A stretch of DNA of 64,000 nucleotides. It comes from Lithospermum erythrorhizon. Taxonomy: Eukaryota; Streptophyta; Magnoliopsida; Boraginales; Boraginaceae. Position numbers and translations under genes: made by a program. The stretch covers positions 186,001 to 250,000 of the forward strand of contig JADFUC010000533.1 in assembly GCA_019722365.1 (NCBI GenBank). The letters run 5' to 3'. Below are positions 25,464 to 40,400 of the stretch, in pieces (the stretch's first letter is position 1; every line of letters begins with the position of its first letter). Below the pieces are notes generated by a model. The model had not been told where the DNA came from. It did not search any database and saw only the letters and a program-made list of their open reading frames with translations.

Positions 25464-28400
25464 ATGGAAAACGAACCTCTTCTTCCTATTTCCACCTCCA
25501 CCACCTCAAGAAAACCACCACCACCCCCTCCTCTATCCCTCTCCCCCTTACCTGAACTCAATGAATTCTCCCCCCCTTCCTCTTCCTTAACCCCTTCTGA
25601 ACTCAAAGAATATCTCATTTTTGGGACAACCTCTTTGTCCCCTGCCCCCTCTAACCATGTTCTTGATTGCATGAACTTCAACTTGAACAAAAGTATTAGT
25701 TTAGATAGTAGTATAAATAACAATACTATAAGTTCATCACCTCATATGTCACCTTTTGGTTATGATCCATCTTCATCATCTAAAGAGGAGAACAAGTCTA
25801 GTGTTGATTGGCTTGTGGACCCTAACTATGCATGGACTAAAAACCATCTTCATAGGTCTAAGACTGCTCCTGCTATGGCTGTGATCAATGAGATTGTTGG
25901 TGCAACTGTTGAAAACAAGCCTTATTCGAATTCGCAGTCGGTTGTGAGGCAAGCTGTTTTGCTTTTGATGTTGTATTTGAGTCTTGGTGTTGTGATTTAT
26001 TCTTGTTATAGGGACCATTTTATTGCTGATGAGACGCACCCTGTTGTGGATGCTTTGTATTTTTGCATTGTTACTATGTGTACTATTGGTTATGGTGATA
26101 TTACTCCTGCGACTACTACGACGAAATTGTTTGCGATTTTCTTTGTACTTATTGGTTTTGGATTTATTGATATTTTGCTAAGTGGAATGGTTAGTTATGT
26201 TCTTGATTTGCAAGAGAATTACTTGTTGAGGACTATCAAGAGTCCTGGAGGGCATGATCAAGGAAGTTATATAATTGATTTTAAGAAGGGAAGGATGAGG
26301 ATTCGCATGAAGGTCGGGTTAGCCTTAGGTGTCGTGGTGCTTTGTATTGGAGTTGGGGTTGCTTTTCTGCATTTTGTAGAGAGGCTTGACTGGTTGGATT
26401 CGTTTTACTTGTCGGTTATGTCTGTCACGACGGTTGGGTATGGCGATAGGGCATTTAGTTCCATGACTGGCAGGATTTTCGCCTCGATTTGGTTGCTTGT
26501 ATCAACTCTGGCTGTCGCTCGAGCTTTTCTTTATCTTGCTGAAGCGAGAGTGGATAAGAGACATAGGCGGATTGCAAAATATGTTCTTGGTCAGGATATG
26601 ACTGTTTCACAGTTTCTAGCTGCTGATATTGACAACAATGGTTTTGTCAGTAAATCCGAATTTGTTATATGTTGTTAATGGTTATCTGTCTTAGTTTTTG
26701 CCTTAGTTAAAACTTGCCAAACTTATTATGAGTAGTTAGACAAATTTTATTGATAAGAATTTATGAGCTCCATGAGTTTTTAAGTTTCTATATCTCAACA
26801 AAGAGTAGCGAAAACTTCAATCCAATTCATTTCTTGAATTCAATTTTTTGAGTCAGTCATACTGTTGGAACTGATTAAAATGGAAAGATACTTTATGATA
26901 TTTTCTCCAAAGGGTGTCTTCTGACTAGGAGAAGAAACCTTGACCGGCTCTTCACTAGTTTTTTGATTGCCTAGTTATCGGATTTTCACAAGATTCAATT
27001 ATCAAGTATTACTGGCGTGATGTACCGATGCTTTGAACTGCCTTTGGAATAACACCACGAGGCGATTGGTCAATATTGATGGTCTCTCTCTTATTGCTTT
27101 TTCCTTTCATTAATCGATAACTCCCATGATCAAATTCATTATTTATTGATGTTTGATCAGAGCATCTTCTTTCTTCACTTAGATGTTTTGATCGAGCATC
27201 TTAACTTTTCTTCGATTATGCAAATCCTTTGGAGGTAGGAAACCTCTACATGACGACTTTTTAATCAAATCCCTTGCTTAGATGATTCATGCAAGCGCAA
27301 TCCGGTTGCAACTTTGTACGAGTTCGTTACTTGGACCTTGACCAACAGCCCATTGCTCTGCCATCTTCCGAGAACTCATCACCAAACGAAGTATTATATT
27401 ATATCATCTAGTATGGTTGTCGATCTCAATCCTGAAACTGTTTGCCTTTTATAGCTTTCAAAACTTTCAAGTATACGCTAGTACACTGGCCAGGGGAATT
27501 TTTCGGCGATATCCATTTCTAACATCAAAAAACTCTCTACCGCCCACAATGACCGTTTAATAACCAAGAAACCCTGCAGCCAGTTTTTCACTTGTAATTA
27601 TACGATCCTCGCGTCGAAGTTCAAACATACGTCATCAAAACACACATCGCCCCATGTCACAAATTTCCTCGAGTCCTCCGTCTTCCCGATGACTTCCGGC
27701 GAATCTTTCAATAATAACCCGTGATAATAGAACGCGTCGCCCATGCTCCGCGATCTCGATGTTACGCCCCGTCTTGAGGCGAGCCCCAACTTCCAAGAAA
27801 TCTCCGGTGGCAACCTGTGATGTTCAGAGAAAAACACCTTTCGAAGTCAATCTCGTCTTCCACCGTTAGTCACACCAGCGAGGCATGCGCACGCCAACAC
27901 CATCTTTCAACCCGGTCGTATATTTGAACCGCTTCTTTCAATGTTCAAAACCCGATTCGATACCATTCTAGCGCTTATAGGTATCGGCATTCTGAAACTT
28001 TCTTGACTTTGATAGTGAGTGTTAGTAATCTACATGCATTATTGGCAATCCGTACTTGATAATAACTTTCGAATCACGACCGAGGATACAACAACGACAT
28101 ACAATCACATGATATAACTAATTCCAAATATAATGGCTTGAAGAAAATAATGTGAAAATAAACAACCTGAGGATCCGCCAATGTGAAAACATCAACTGCT
28201 GGATCCACTAATAATATCGAAGATTGTTCTGAGGACTCGAGAATCTTATTGACCTCTGTTGGATAACCTACACGAAAACTCCAAGCACAAGTCTCATATA
28301 TCGCTCTCTTAAATCTCTGTGACTTTTTCCTGACATGCTTAAAATTATAATAAACTCTCATAATTCTAAGAATAAAGAATAAACTCTTCCCTATTACAAC

Positions 28401-31400
28401 ACCTGAGGTTGATTTCCGCCCCATGATTAGTTTGGTGATGACTTGCTTACAATCATAGAGACTCCTAACACTCATATATATATAGACTCACGGAGACCAC
28501 AGCTTTAAAACCTAAACGAATAAGAAATCATGGGCCAAAAGGCCTGAAAGCGCCTTAAATATTTGCATCAAGACAGCGTCGGGACAGTCGTGACCAGGCA
28601 TGTCCCGACTTGCCTCCTGAATCATCTGCCTCCAAAAGGTCCCCGAGGTCGGGACGGGTGGACATGAAGTCCCGACCTCGCTCGATCTCAAGCGATTTTG
28701 CATTTCGTTTTCTTGAAACTCAATGATAGTGATACGAAGATTGAACACATAACTTTTCAGTGGTTCGCTGGTTCCCGACTTACATGGTCTTGGTGATATA
28801 CTGATATGGGCTTTGTGGTCTTTATCTTCGATTATCTGGGTATGATAAGTCTTGTTTACTCGGGTAGCTTTCTTCTTTTATTGAGAGCTAGGGTATCAGA
28901 TAATTACAAACTACTATATTGTCTTGAGTGGCTGAAAGGCCATCTTAATGCATCCTCTAGACCTCTGACCTAATAGGGAAAAAAATTGCTTGATTTGGGC
29001 TTCGGTTTGATGCTACAGAATAAGTCGAGAAATGAAGTAAGCGAGGCAAAGCACTACGTTGGATAAAGTGAATATTAGGCGTTGTGAATCCAAAATTTGC
29101 CCTCTCGTTTATTAATTGATAGGGAGAAACTGCGCGAAAGTGGATCAAACCATAAAGTTTGAAAAATGACGTGTACCACGTTGGACAAGGTGTGGGAGAG
29201 TGACGGTTACTAAGTAAGGCTCTGGCCAAGCCTTAGTAAGTAATAGATTGACTACTTATCTGAAAGCTACTACGCGCCGGGGTGCAAATCCGGGAAAAAT
29301 GAGCTCGGGGAGGTGGCGAAGCCGGAGATGGTGTGGAGCACAACGGGACACGAATCTTGATTCCGAAAAGGGGGGGTGATGCGAGAGCCAACTTTGCTTA
29401 GGTCGAGTTAGGGTTTTACATTCAGAAACACAGAAATCAATTTGATTTGGCGATTTCAAATCAAATGGCGGTTACATACGTTTATTTGCTGGAGTAAGGG
29501 TGTTTAATTGCACCTTAATGCAAGAGCGTTTTGGTTAGCGGCTGACCTCACATATTCTTGAAAGAAAATCCATCGGCCACTACGGAAATCGGAAAAGCGC
29601 TACGCGCTACACAAGAAATCGAGGAAGCGCCCATTCTCTCGTTTCGTTTGTTTTTCTCAATTGATACAGCATCAATTTCGTGGGCGGTTAGTCGATCGAT
29701 TAGAAACTTGTGCTTGTGAAGTCGATCGATTGAGTCATTTTATCACAGGAAGCGATCACTCTACAATTAGATCTAGCGTTTGGGAAGAGGTCGAATCACA
29801 TTTTTAAGGAAAGCGTCGGACGATGACTTCATCGGTTCGTTTTGTTCGAATCATTTGATTGTAATCTCGTTTTCTTTTTGTTTCGATTATGTCTGTTCAT
29901 TGTAATTTTTCGTATGCATATTGTATTATTTATTTGCAAGAAATCTTTGTTGTATAGTTAGTTTTTCTATTAGCTCCTACTATTTAAAACGATTAGGCGA
30001 ACTACTCACTTCGACACTTTGCAATGGAATCCAATGTTGATGCCCGATGGTCAATGCGGCCAGTGCTAATATTGTTCCGGTTGTGGTCAGTGGTGTTACG
30101 GATGGTGTCGATTGTCAGAATGTTCCGGCGTTCGTCCCTGGGGTTGCTGGCGACCACTTTAGTGGTACTTGCGAGGTTAAGATCATTATGAGCCCCTTGT
30201 ATCACAGAAATTCATGCGGCGATGGATCTGATAACAACGTAACCTCTTGACATTATCAAAATAAAGCTCCTATTTCCATCGTGGTGTTTCAACCAATACA
30301 TCGACAAAATAGACCATGAGAACCCAAATCAAAAATACATCATAAGAAAGTATGACAACGGACCGTCGATATAATACAACCCGCGATCTCGAATATACAA
30401 ATTTTCAACAAAAAGTATTGATGAGGACTACATGCCACCCAGCATATAGCTGTGTTCTGGCTTAATTTCCGACCAAAAGCGGCTCTCGGCCACCTCGATG
30501 ATCACTCTAGAAACCTAGGCATGGCTTGTAGAGAATGATAGGGAGTCGGCTATTAGGTAGTGAATACAAATACCACAGGCTGATTCCATCATATATATTC
30601 ATGCTTATATATATATAAATATATATCATATCGTACATAAATCGAGGGGTACTAAAATAATTTGTCCCACATGTCGCATAGATTTCTCTTTATACAATGT
30701 TACCACATTTCTTTTTACAGTTATATTCATAACTAATGTATTCATTTAAGAGGAACAATACGACACACAATCATCAGAGTGAGGAATCCGCACTCAGCGG
30801 ATAATACACACATATAGAGAATCCGCTCGAATAATACATATATGAGAGAATCGCTCGAAATAATACACACGTGAGAATCCGCCTCCAAATAATACATATA
30901 TGAGAGAATCCACTCCAAATAGCCTGCATGAGAATCCGCCTCCAAATAATCGAGATGGGGCCCTCGCGCATCCCTCCCGACCAGTGCCACCGATATTGCA
31001 TATCGCGCTTGAGCCTCCGAATCGCTGTTTACCACGCTGTAATATACACACACTTTTGAAACCTCCCGGTCGAGTGCACTCGCAAATAACCACGTAAAAC
31101 AATCAATGACCACATAGCCTTGTGTATGACCAACATGTGTGACCACACATGATTTCATAACATGAAATTATATCCAAAAACTATCTCGTAATGTAACTTC
31201 ATGTATCAATTATGTCATAACGTACTTCATGAAATACTTGAATTTATCTCTATATAATGTCCAATCAAATCTCGGAGTTATTTCATAATATGCATCATAA
31301 ATGCATAAATTTCCACGTAATATCAATCATGGTCGCCCCATGATACACGTATAGGAATAGTCTCAAGCAATATATAACATGATATATATATATATGAAAG

Positions 31401-34400
31401 GTCCCCGTCGTGAAGTTGCTCGCTACCTCGACTAGTAGTAAATAAATGACTCTCTATTGATCTACGTACTAGATCCCCGGGCTCGGCTTCTATTCAAAAG
31501 ATTTATACATTATAATACATCTCGTAGAATAACCTCTTAAACATCCCCATATATATCCGAGTGTTATACACCGCGTCTCACGATTCAATTTACAACTCTA
31601 GCAATAAATCATCCCCGAAGATTGATATACCCTTCTAACATTCCAACGTAACTACATTTTCAATGTTAAGTCGTTACATTATTACCCAATGACAACGACT
31701 GACACGTTACAATCAGTCAACAATCAATTGACAACTAATTAATCCATTAAATACAACCTCAATTCAATACTTTGAAAGCTATCTGAACTTTCCCAAAACT
31801 TTCTCAACTAAAGAATTCTACATCCATATCCCGAACTTGATGATTACATCTTGCAGCAGTATATTAGATCACGCTTTAGCGCCGTATTACCACCATTTAA
31901 TGTCAATTTAAGAAAAATTATTAAAAGTCAACGCTAACACTTACTTTCACTTTCTAGCTTGATAACTCTTTCTGAAATCATTCTTTACAATCCCACTGCT
32001 TTAGATCACACCCAGATAACGTTTACATCATCAATAATTGAGGATCTAAAGTCAACTAAGTCGAGGAAAGTCAACTGTTTAAAAACTGAAATATCCCAAG
32101 AATTCGATCTTTCTTACCTAGATATGAGTAAGGGATGGCATGAGGAGAAGATGATTAAGTTTGTGATTTTAAGCGACAATCGTGAGAAATGGAAGAGAAA
32201 TTTGAGGAAGGATGACCGTTTCGACTACAAGAAGAAGAAAGAAGAAAATGAAGTTGGTGGTGGAAAATGATGAGAAGAATAAGGATAAAAAGATTACGGT
32301 AGGGTCCGTGCCAAAATATCTCAGAAGAATTCCTCAACTTTCGTTTGGGTTTTCGGGCAATTACAAATACCGATTTAACGACTGTGACTCTATTATAATT
32401 TATTTCTAATCCCCCAAATAATGATATACCACTCAATTACAACTTTAAAATGCATTAAAATAAAATGGCAGCTATAAACAGATGGAGTTATTCGTATCTC
32501 AGCAATTCAACTTAATTCGATTTCTCCTCGAAATACTCCACCGAGCAACTGGTATACCTATTTTCATAATATTATGCAGACGGGTTATCACCGGTCTACC
32601 CACCTTATAAAATTTCGTCACCGAGAAATTTACTTAAAACCGATTTTCTTATCGTCGGCCTAAACAATATGGCCGAGATATCATGACATCTTTGTCACCC
32701 CACGTCGCATTCTCCTGACACAGTCGTTGAGGCCGGAGATCAGCGTCTTACCTAAATAAATACATTCGCCGCATTCCCACGAATATTGCCTATTTGGATA
32801 CACACAATCTAATCATGCTCATGATAAGTAACGCGTGTCTGACCCGAAACTCACGATATCGTCCTCATCATAATACGCGCTTGTAACATCAACTTCATAT
32901 TTATCGTATTATCAGTATAAATCGCCACAAGAATACCACTCAAAATCAATATCCATATCGCAGGCTCACCGGCCCGTATCCGCTCATAATTAAATTGTCA
33001 TCATATCACCTCGTTAATGACTGCAGTTAAATTTAATGTGCATTATTCTATCAAAACCCACAAATCGTTATTTATTACTTGCGATTATACTTGGTATGCA
33101 TCACGTTAAATACACGAGGTTTACCGGTACAACTAACATATAATCGTCACCGATAACCCAGCGTTGTCAATGCTTCCACATATATACCTCTTAAACACCA
33201 ACACGTAGGTATAGTTATATCACATACTTGAGCACTTGTATAATGCCGGTGTGTATATATATAGCATCGCGTCGCCCTTTCATCGTCACATTACCACAAT
33301 GGCTTCATATAAGTTCATTTGGTTACAAAATTCGCTACCGTCCTTGATTTCATTGTCGTATGGAGTCAACATCGTGTTTTTTTTTTTCCCTTGCACCTAT
33401 CATTTTATTTATGTAAACATCGTATGCATTACCGTAACATCTTAACCGTAAGTATCATATCTCGATTTTACCATGGCGTATATACAACTCATTGCATCAT
33501 ATATATTTCTACCAGATCTTACTATGATTTATCAACATCCGATTTCCCACGCGATGAATTCCAACTGACATGCGCTGCTTATATATCATCCATACTACAG
33601 TAACCGATGGTTTAGCATAGCAGTAATACTTTGTCGAATAACTTGTCTTAGCTCGATAAATTTATCGATATCCCTTTTTGCATAATCTCGCTCCAGTGTC
33701 TTATTTTTCTAAGTCTAGGTGAAAATTTCACCCCTCACCATATTCAGCTTCCACATCTGCTTCATTACGAACTTTCCTACTATGGAAATATAATTAGCGT
33801 CTTTCACCACCCAAAATTATTAGACATTATTGTGGCTTACTTACGCTTCGCTTTAGTCCTCCGCTTCTCACAGTATAGTACTTTGCTGAATCTAATTCAC
33901 ATTCACTTAGCTATATTCTTCGTATTCCTTCATTAATTTAACATATGAAACTTATTCTACATTTGTAGTCGCCATCGAGAGTTCAGTCTTCCTTTCCGGA
34001 GTTCTTAAATCGCTCATTAGAGTCATTTTTCCTTTCCTCCGTACAAATGATATTAGAACTCGACACCTCTTGAATAGCTTCGATGGTGCCATCTAACACT
34101 TGGCTTGAAGTTAATGTACCCCGTGAGCAACTTTCTACTCTTGCCAAATTATCTCATCTCTGACAACTCGGGTCTGCAGCCCATTACATCTTATATCGCC
34201 ATCTGATAGTCACTTACTTTCGATAAGGCCTTTATACCGAATCTGACACATAGCATTCCACCTATTTGATTTCCACTGTTGTATTCTAGTGACACTCGAC
34301 CTCGCTTTATTATTAACACCCACAAGCTTGACGTTTAACATCTTGACTTCCAGCGATCCTCATGGCCATTTAAAATCTGAGAATCTTATAATTGCTCATA

Positions 34401-37400
34401 AACTTTGTACCACAAACTTCACATAATGGTTAATCTTGGAGAAAACTTTGTAGATACTGCCTTAATGATTCAATTATTATTCTTATTAAGTTTCTCCAAA
34501 TCCATCATCGAGAATCATAAGTATAAATTTTTTTTTTTTCGGTATATAAAGTTATAGATCAAACGACCTCTAACTCTCTCGTGATACCAATGAAATTTAT
34601 TCTCGAAACCCTGATACACACCTGAAAACTACGAGTCTCATGAGTATACCCCAGCTGATGAGCTGATTCTCAAAACTATGCTCTGAATTATGTGTGCAAA
34701 CACATTATATTCTACAATGACTTGTTAATACTCCGTTGTCCACTTGAAGATTTGTCTGCCATCTACGCTTTCATTAGTCCATTAATTCAAATCAACTTAG
34801 AACTAACATTAAGCTGGCATCCACCGTCGTTTGTTGTTTTCCCTCGTATTATTCTTTAAACAACAATTTCATTTATGACCGATCATTAACACGTCGTATT
34901 CTTATAAGTGAGATACAAGATTCATTGATATTCCGTTACTAATTCCTTGTTCCTTCTTGTTAGTCAACTTTCAAAATCTTATAATTTACGAGGAATTCCG
35001 CTTATAACCTGTTTCATTCCTTGAAAATTTATCCTCAACATTGAATTGAAACACGATCCCAGTTATCTTATCTTGTAACTTGACATGATCGAAACATTAC
35101 TCCTTATCACATGAATGTAAATGATCTCTATTCGATGTTAAGAAAGACGAATAGTACGCTTTACAGTTCATTTTAACCTTTAACGCTTCTTAACCATCAT
35201 TAACCGTAATTTGTAAAGTTAAGCCTCTTATAACTCCACTTCAACTCATCCAACCTAAATTCAAATTTTTTTTCCAATCAACATCTTTGTTATATATAAG
35301 TACACATAATATACTCAAATCTTGAAGGAAATCATCATTCTTTTTCCCGTGTCTTTTCATGACTACTTTCGAGCGACCCAATTACCATTAATCAAATCTT
35401 TGATGTTCTGACTATTATTACCAAATTCATATATTAATTTCATACTTTCTCTTTCAGTGCTGTTAGAACTCCATAAAGTATCTGCTATATACTCCGTATA
35501 ATACGCGCTGGTTATTCGAGGCACCGTTCGTAATGCGATTATACAACTTTATCATACATTAACAACCACGAAATCTTTCATTTCAATCTAATCTCGATCA
35601 TGTTACGTATTTACAATTTATTATGAAATAGGCTTTAAATAATGTCATACATTCGGTAAGATCCTTATTTAAACTAAAATTATTCAGCATTACACATCAA
35701 TCTAGCGTTTATTATCTGAGGAAAGAATGGTTTCATACCGCTAATGATACATAACACACTTTTGAGACAACTCCCATTAGTCTCATAAATGCTTAATATG
35801 TTGTTCCGCAGGTCGCACCTTCCGTTGCATCGGTAATTCTTACAGGTCCTTGCATTTGGTATATCCACTAATTTAATTGCGATAATTCTTCGCTTCCCTG
35901 TGGCTTTTACCGAGCAGTTATCGACTTTTTCCGTCTCATTTTAAATAGTTTATTAATAGAGTACTACTAAACATCTTCTTGCTCGAGTCCCAAATTTTTT
36001 TTTTTTCCTTTATTCTCGAAACAATTTATAACAAAAAAAACTTGGCTTAAATGTAATGATCAATGAAAGAAATATTCATTTTTCATCTGATACGCTCGGT
36101 TACATTAAATCCAACCGTATCACTAATACCCGGATACTTAATTCCACGATACCAATTTTCCCAGTCTTCGGATCTTGCCCAATCCAAATTCCAACGCGTC
36201 TAGATGATCGATAAACTTCGCACAATCAGCCAATCGCAACAACAGTTTGTTTGGCAAAAGTTTCGATTCGGCTTATCCTCGATTCACTTAGTATCATTAG
36301 AAATAGAATTTCCCGTATTATCACCCTATTATGACAACATCTCTTATACCGTTTGATTTTGCGTGGACAACAGATTCATTAACATTTCATCTTCACGAGT
36401 GGTCCATCGTCATCGGCTAAATTAGTCTGCCAACGCGGGGTCCAACTATCATAACTATCACCCAGCGCTCTTTCCACGATTATCTCGGGCGTACGAGTTG
36501 AACCCCGGCGCGTCAGGATCAAAAATCTTATACGCGATCACGCAGTTACCACTTAGCTCTTAGATTTTACATAAATATCTCGACCAACTTAACAACTCCG
36601 TCGACATTATAAATTTAACTTTCGGCGTAACGATATCTCCTTCACCAGAGCCAAATTCAACCAATCTGCGATATCCACAGCGTCGTTTCCACAGTTTGAC
36701 CTTGAGTTCATATCCTCTATAAGAATCTTGTTATCGGCGGAGTAAAAAGGCAGAATCTCTTCGACTTGATGGAAACGGCTATCCGGTGGTATCATAAATG
36801 GCAATAAGTGAGACTCTTCATAATTGACTTGATGGTATACTCGTGAAAGTTCTTAACCGCTCAATTCTTATGTCGACTTACAACAACGAATGCGATTCAT
36901 ACCGGCGCTGCAAGGGTACTCAGCGCGCCGTTCGGCGGTAATCTTCCGGGTGGCATCTCGGCAGGTCAACGATCCACGAAGAAGAAAAATTGATCGCGAG
37001 GACACTCGAGGATATCAACAGCCGCGGCCGTGCACACAGGCCGCATGTACGCAAGACACGGCGGAAACACAGGCTCGTCTAAAATTGTAACGACCCTTTG
37101 AAGTCGGCGGCCGAGGTTAAGATCGTTAGCAGCGCGCGTATACCGAGTCACCCGAGCGATGGATACAATAACAACATAACACAACGACATTATCAAAATA
37201 AAGCTCACTATTTCCGTCATTGGTGTTCCGGCCAATACATCTGACAAAATAACGGACAAGCAGAGCCGTCAAAATAAATCATAAGGAAAGTATGACAACG
37301 GACTTTAAGTCAATATATATATGGCCACAACCCCGCGATCCAAATATACCAAATTTTCAGCAAAAGAAATGAACTTCACTTTTTATGATACCACGTATTT

Positions 37401-40400
37401 CAATGAAACCGCTCTCGGCCACCTCGATATTCGGCTCCTAGAAACCTGGCGTAAGAAAACGCCCGCCCATAGAGAATAGAAGTCAGCTATTAAAAGGCTG
37501 AGTGAACTCGGCTTCCTGAGGCCCAGTTCATAAATATATATTCATGCTTATATATATATAAATATATATCATATGCATTACATAAATCGGTACTAAAATA
37601 GCGTCACGTATTATCACATAGATTTTCTCAACATACAAATACTGCGACTCTTTTACGTGAAGTTATATTAAAAGCCAACTTCATTATATTCGTTTAAAGA
37701 GAACAAATCTAAACACACAGAGTGAAAGTAGTGAGAATCGCCTCACGAGATAATACACGTATGAGGAATCCACCTCCGAATAATACATATATGATCCACC
37801 TCCAAATAGCCAAACACGTGATCCACCTCCAAATAATAATACATATATAGGAATCCACTCCAAATAATACTTTACACATGAGAATCACATCGTAATGAGA
37901 TGGGGCCTGCTTGCTACGCGCCAATGTACATATCGCGCCTGAAACCTCGAATCCGCTTTGAAATTTACCACGCAATATGCACACACTTGAAACCTCGGTA
38001 AAGTCACCACCGCTCCATAAATAACATAGCAATCAGCAGCGTCGCGGCCACCTTCATAACATGAAATTATAATCCAAAACTATCTCGTAATGTAACTCAT
38101 AATATCAATTATGTCATAACATGCTTCCATAATCTTGGTTATCTCGTAATGTCGATCAAATCTGGAGTTATTCGTAATGTACGTCATAAATCACAATTTC
38201 CACATAATATCAATCATAGTCATATGATACATATCGAGAATAGTCTCAACGAAACATTGCCAAATATATATAACATGATATATATATATATGTGATGTTG
38301 AGATTTGTCTTCATACTCGAACCCAAAGTAATGTCATGACTCTACCAGTGATCTGCATTATAGATCCGGGCTTCAAACTCTACATTCAAAGAATTTATAC
38401 GTTATAATACGTCTAGGTAGATAGCACTCTCTTAACATCTATATGTCAGTGTTATACATGATTGATTCTGTTCTTGATAAATCTATCCCCAATTGATATA
38501 CCATAACATTCAACATAACTACATTTTTCAATATTCGGTCATTTATTTTACAGCAAACGACAACTTCAACACGTTCTAATCAATCCAACAATCAATTGAC
38601 AACTAATTGTCAAGTAAATACAACCTCGATTCAATCACAGCTATCACGACTTTTGAACTTTCTCAATAAAATTCTACATCATATCGAACCAATAATTCTA
38701 TACCCAAACAACTATATTAAAGTCCTTTTAACCTCGCTATTACCATTTAATAATTTAAGAAAAGTCGATAAAAGTCAGCATGCTACTTTACCTGCTCTCT
38801 AATGATAACTACTCAAAATCATTGCTAATCATAGCGATACAGATAACATTTCTATACCATAATAAATTGAGGATCTAAAAGTCAGCAAGTCAAGGAAAGT
38901 CAACTCTTTAAAACTCAAGAAGCTATCGAGAATTCGATCTTTCTTACAAGATGTGATGAGGATGGCTGAGGAAGATGATTGAGTTTGTTCTTGATTTTAA
39001 GCGTGATCGGCGAGAGAAATGGAAGAAAAAATTTGAGAAAAGGATGACCATTCGGCCCTAAGAAGAAGAAAGAAGAAAAATAAGTTGAGGCTGGTGGAAA
39101 ATGTGAAGATAAGGATAAAAAAAGGTCCCGTGGGGTCCATTGCCAAAATATCTCAGAGATTCCTCAACTTTACCGTTCGGTTTTAGAACACGATTACCAG
39201 ATGCCAGGTTTAACTTATTACCCAATTAATATAAATTAATAATCCCCAGTAATATTATACCACTCAATTCTGACTTTAAAATCGTAAATCTGAAGCTACC
39301 AGCCGTCGATTAAATTGTTATCTCCGGCAGTTAACTTGAAAATTACTTTCTCCTCGAAATACTCCGCTGAGCAACTAGTATACTATTTCGCATAATATTG
39401 TCTGGAGCAGGTTATCACGCCTTCCTCCACATGTTCCGGGTGTAGTTCTTTGATTTCGAGATGCGGTTACTTTCGGGTGCTAGTGGGCTACCGGCGAGAT
39501 TCTCGGCACTGCGGCCACACCGTCGCTTTCTCACCCGGCCTCGATTGTTTCGGTCATGCGGAAAATGACCAACTTGAAGCCTCCTGTCTTTTTCGGTCCA
39601 GAATTTCAAAGGTGGCGAGAAACAGTGATGTTCTATCTCGCGACCAGACACAGCAGTTAGTTGAGGAACCTCTACCGGTTCGAATGATGGTGTTTGGAGT
39701 TTAGGCTATGACAAATAGGGAACACTCCGATTATTTAGTCGCGATTATTTGTTGACTTATTTGTCGGATGAGTTGTACATAAGCGTGAAACATACGCTAC
39801 TACAAAACAGTGTTGGGACGCACTTGAGTTCAAGTATAAGACTCAAGATGCGGGTTCCAAGAAATTTATTGTGGGAAGATTTCTGGACTATAAAATGGTG
39901 GATGAAAAATCGGTGGATGATCAGTTTCGAGAACTTGAGGTTGTCTTCCACGAGCTTCAAGTTGAAGGAATGGTCTTGAGCTTGAAATCTTCGAGGAGTT
40001 CTTTAACGTGTCGAGTGCCGCGTCTTGGATAGGCACAAGAACTATTTGAAGCTTTGGCGAGGATATGAGCATGTTCTTGATTATGCGACCGGCTTGAGAA
40101 TGAAGAGGGCAATAGGAAGAGGCAGGTGTATTTGTTTATCGACTCCTCTGCGGGGAGTCCCAGGTGAATGTTGTGGAATTTGGAATTCTTCTTGGTCTTT
40201 CAAGAAGAAAATGATTTTGCACCTAAGGGAAATAGTTTGAAAAGCAGTTCGAACTTCTCAGAAATTCCTTCAAGGAAAAACTTTTGATGGGGTGTGTTAC
40301 AATTGCTTAACAAAGCGATGGTCTCTAAGTCCTTCGAGTATGCTTGGCCAAGAGAAATATGATAGGAAAAAAGATGGCGAATGTGGTCACAATCGGGCAG

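Larger units (their letters stand above)
30148..39417 (-). mobile_element. Decayed Ty3/gypsy LTR retrotransposon nested in copia gag
   Basis: Two long similar blocks, about 30148-32590 and 37086-39417, flank an internal region. Copia gag coding stops just before the left block and resumes just after the right one. On the minus strand the internal part ends with gacgaaattttataaggtgg before the LTR. This is the well-known end of plant gypsy polyproteins plus polypurine tract, so the element runs on the minus strand. Next to the other LTR a damaged primer site (agacgagcctgtg, compare tggtatcagagcc) supports this. Coding is too decayed to read. Confidence 0.75.

Noticed and set aside
29270..29300. 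tRNA-like ggggtgcaaatccggg in the copia LTR
   Set aside because: No cloverleaf arms could be built around it, and it lies inside an LTR shared with a diverged copy.
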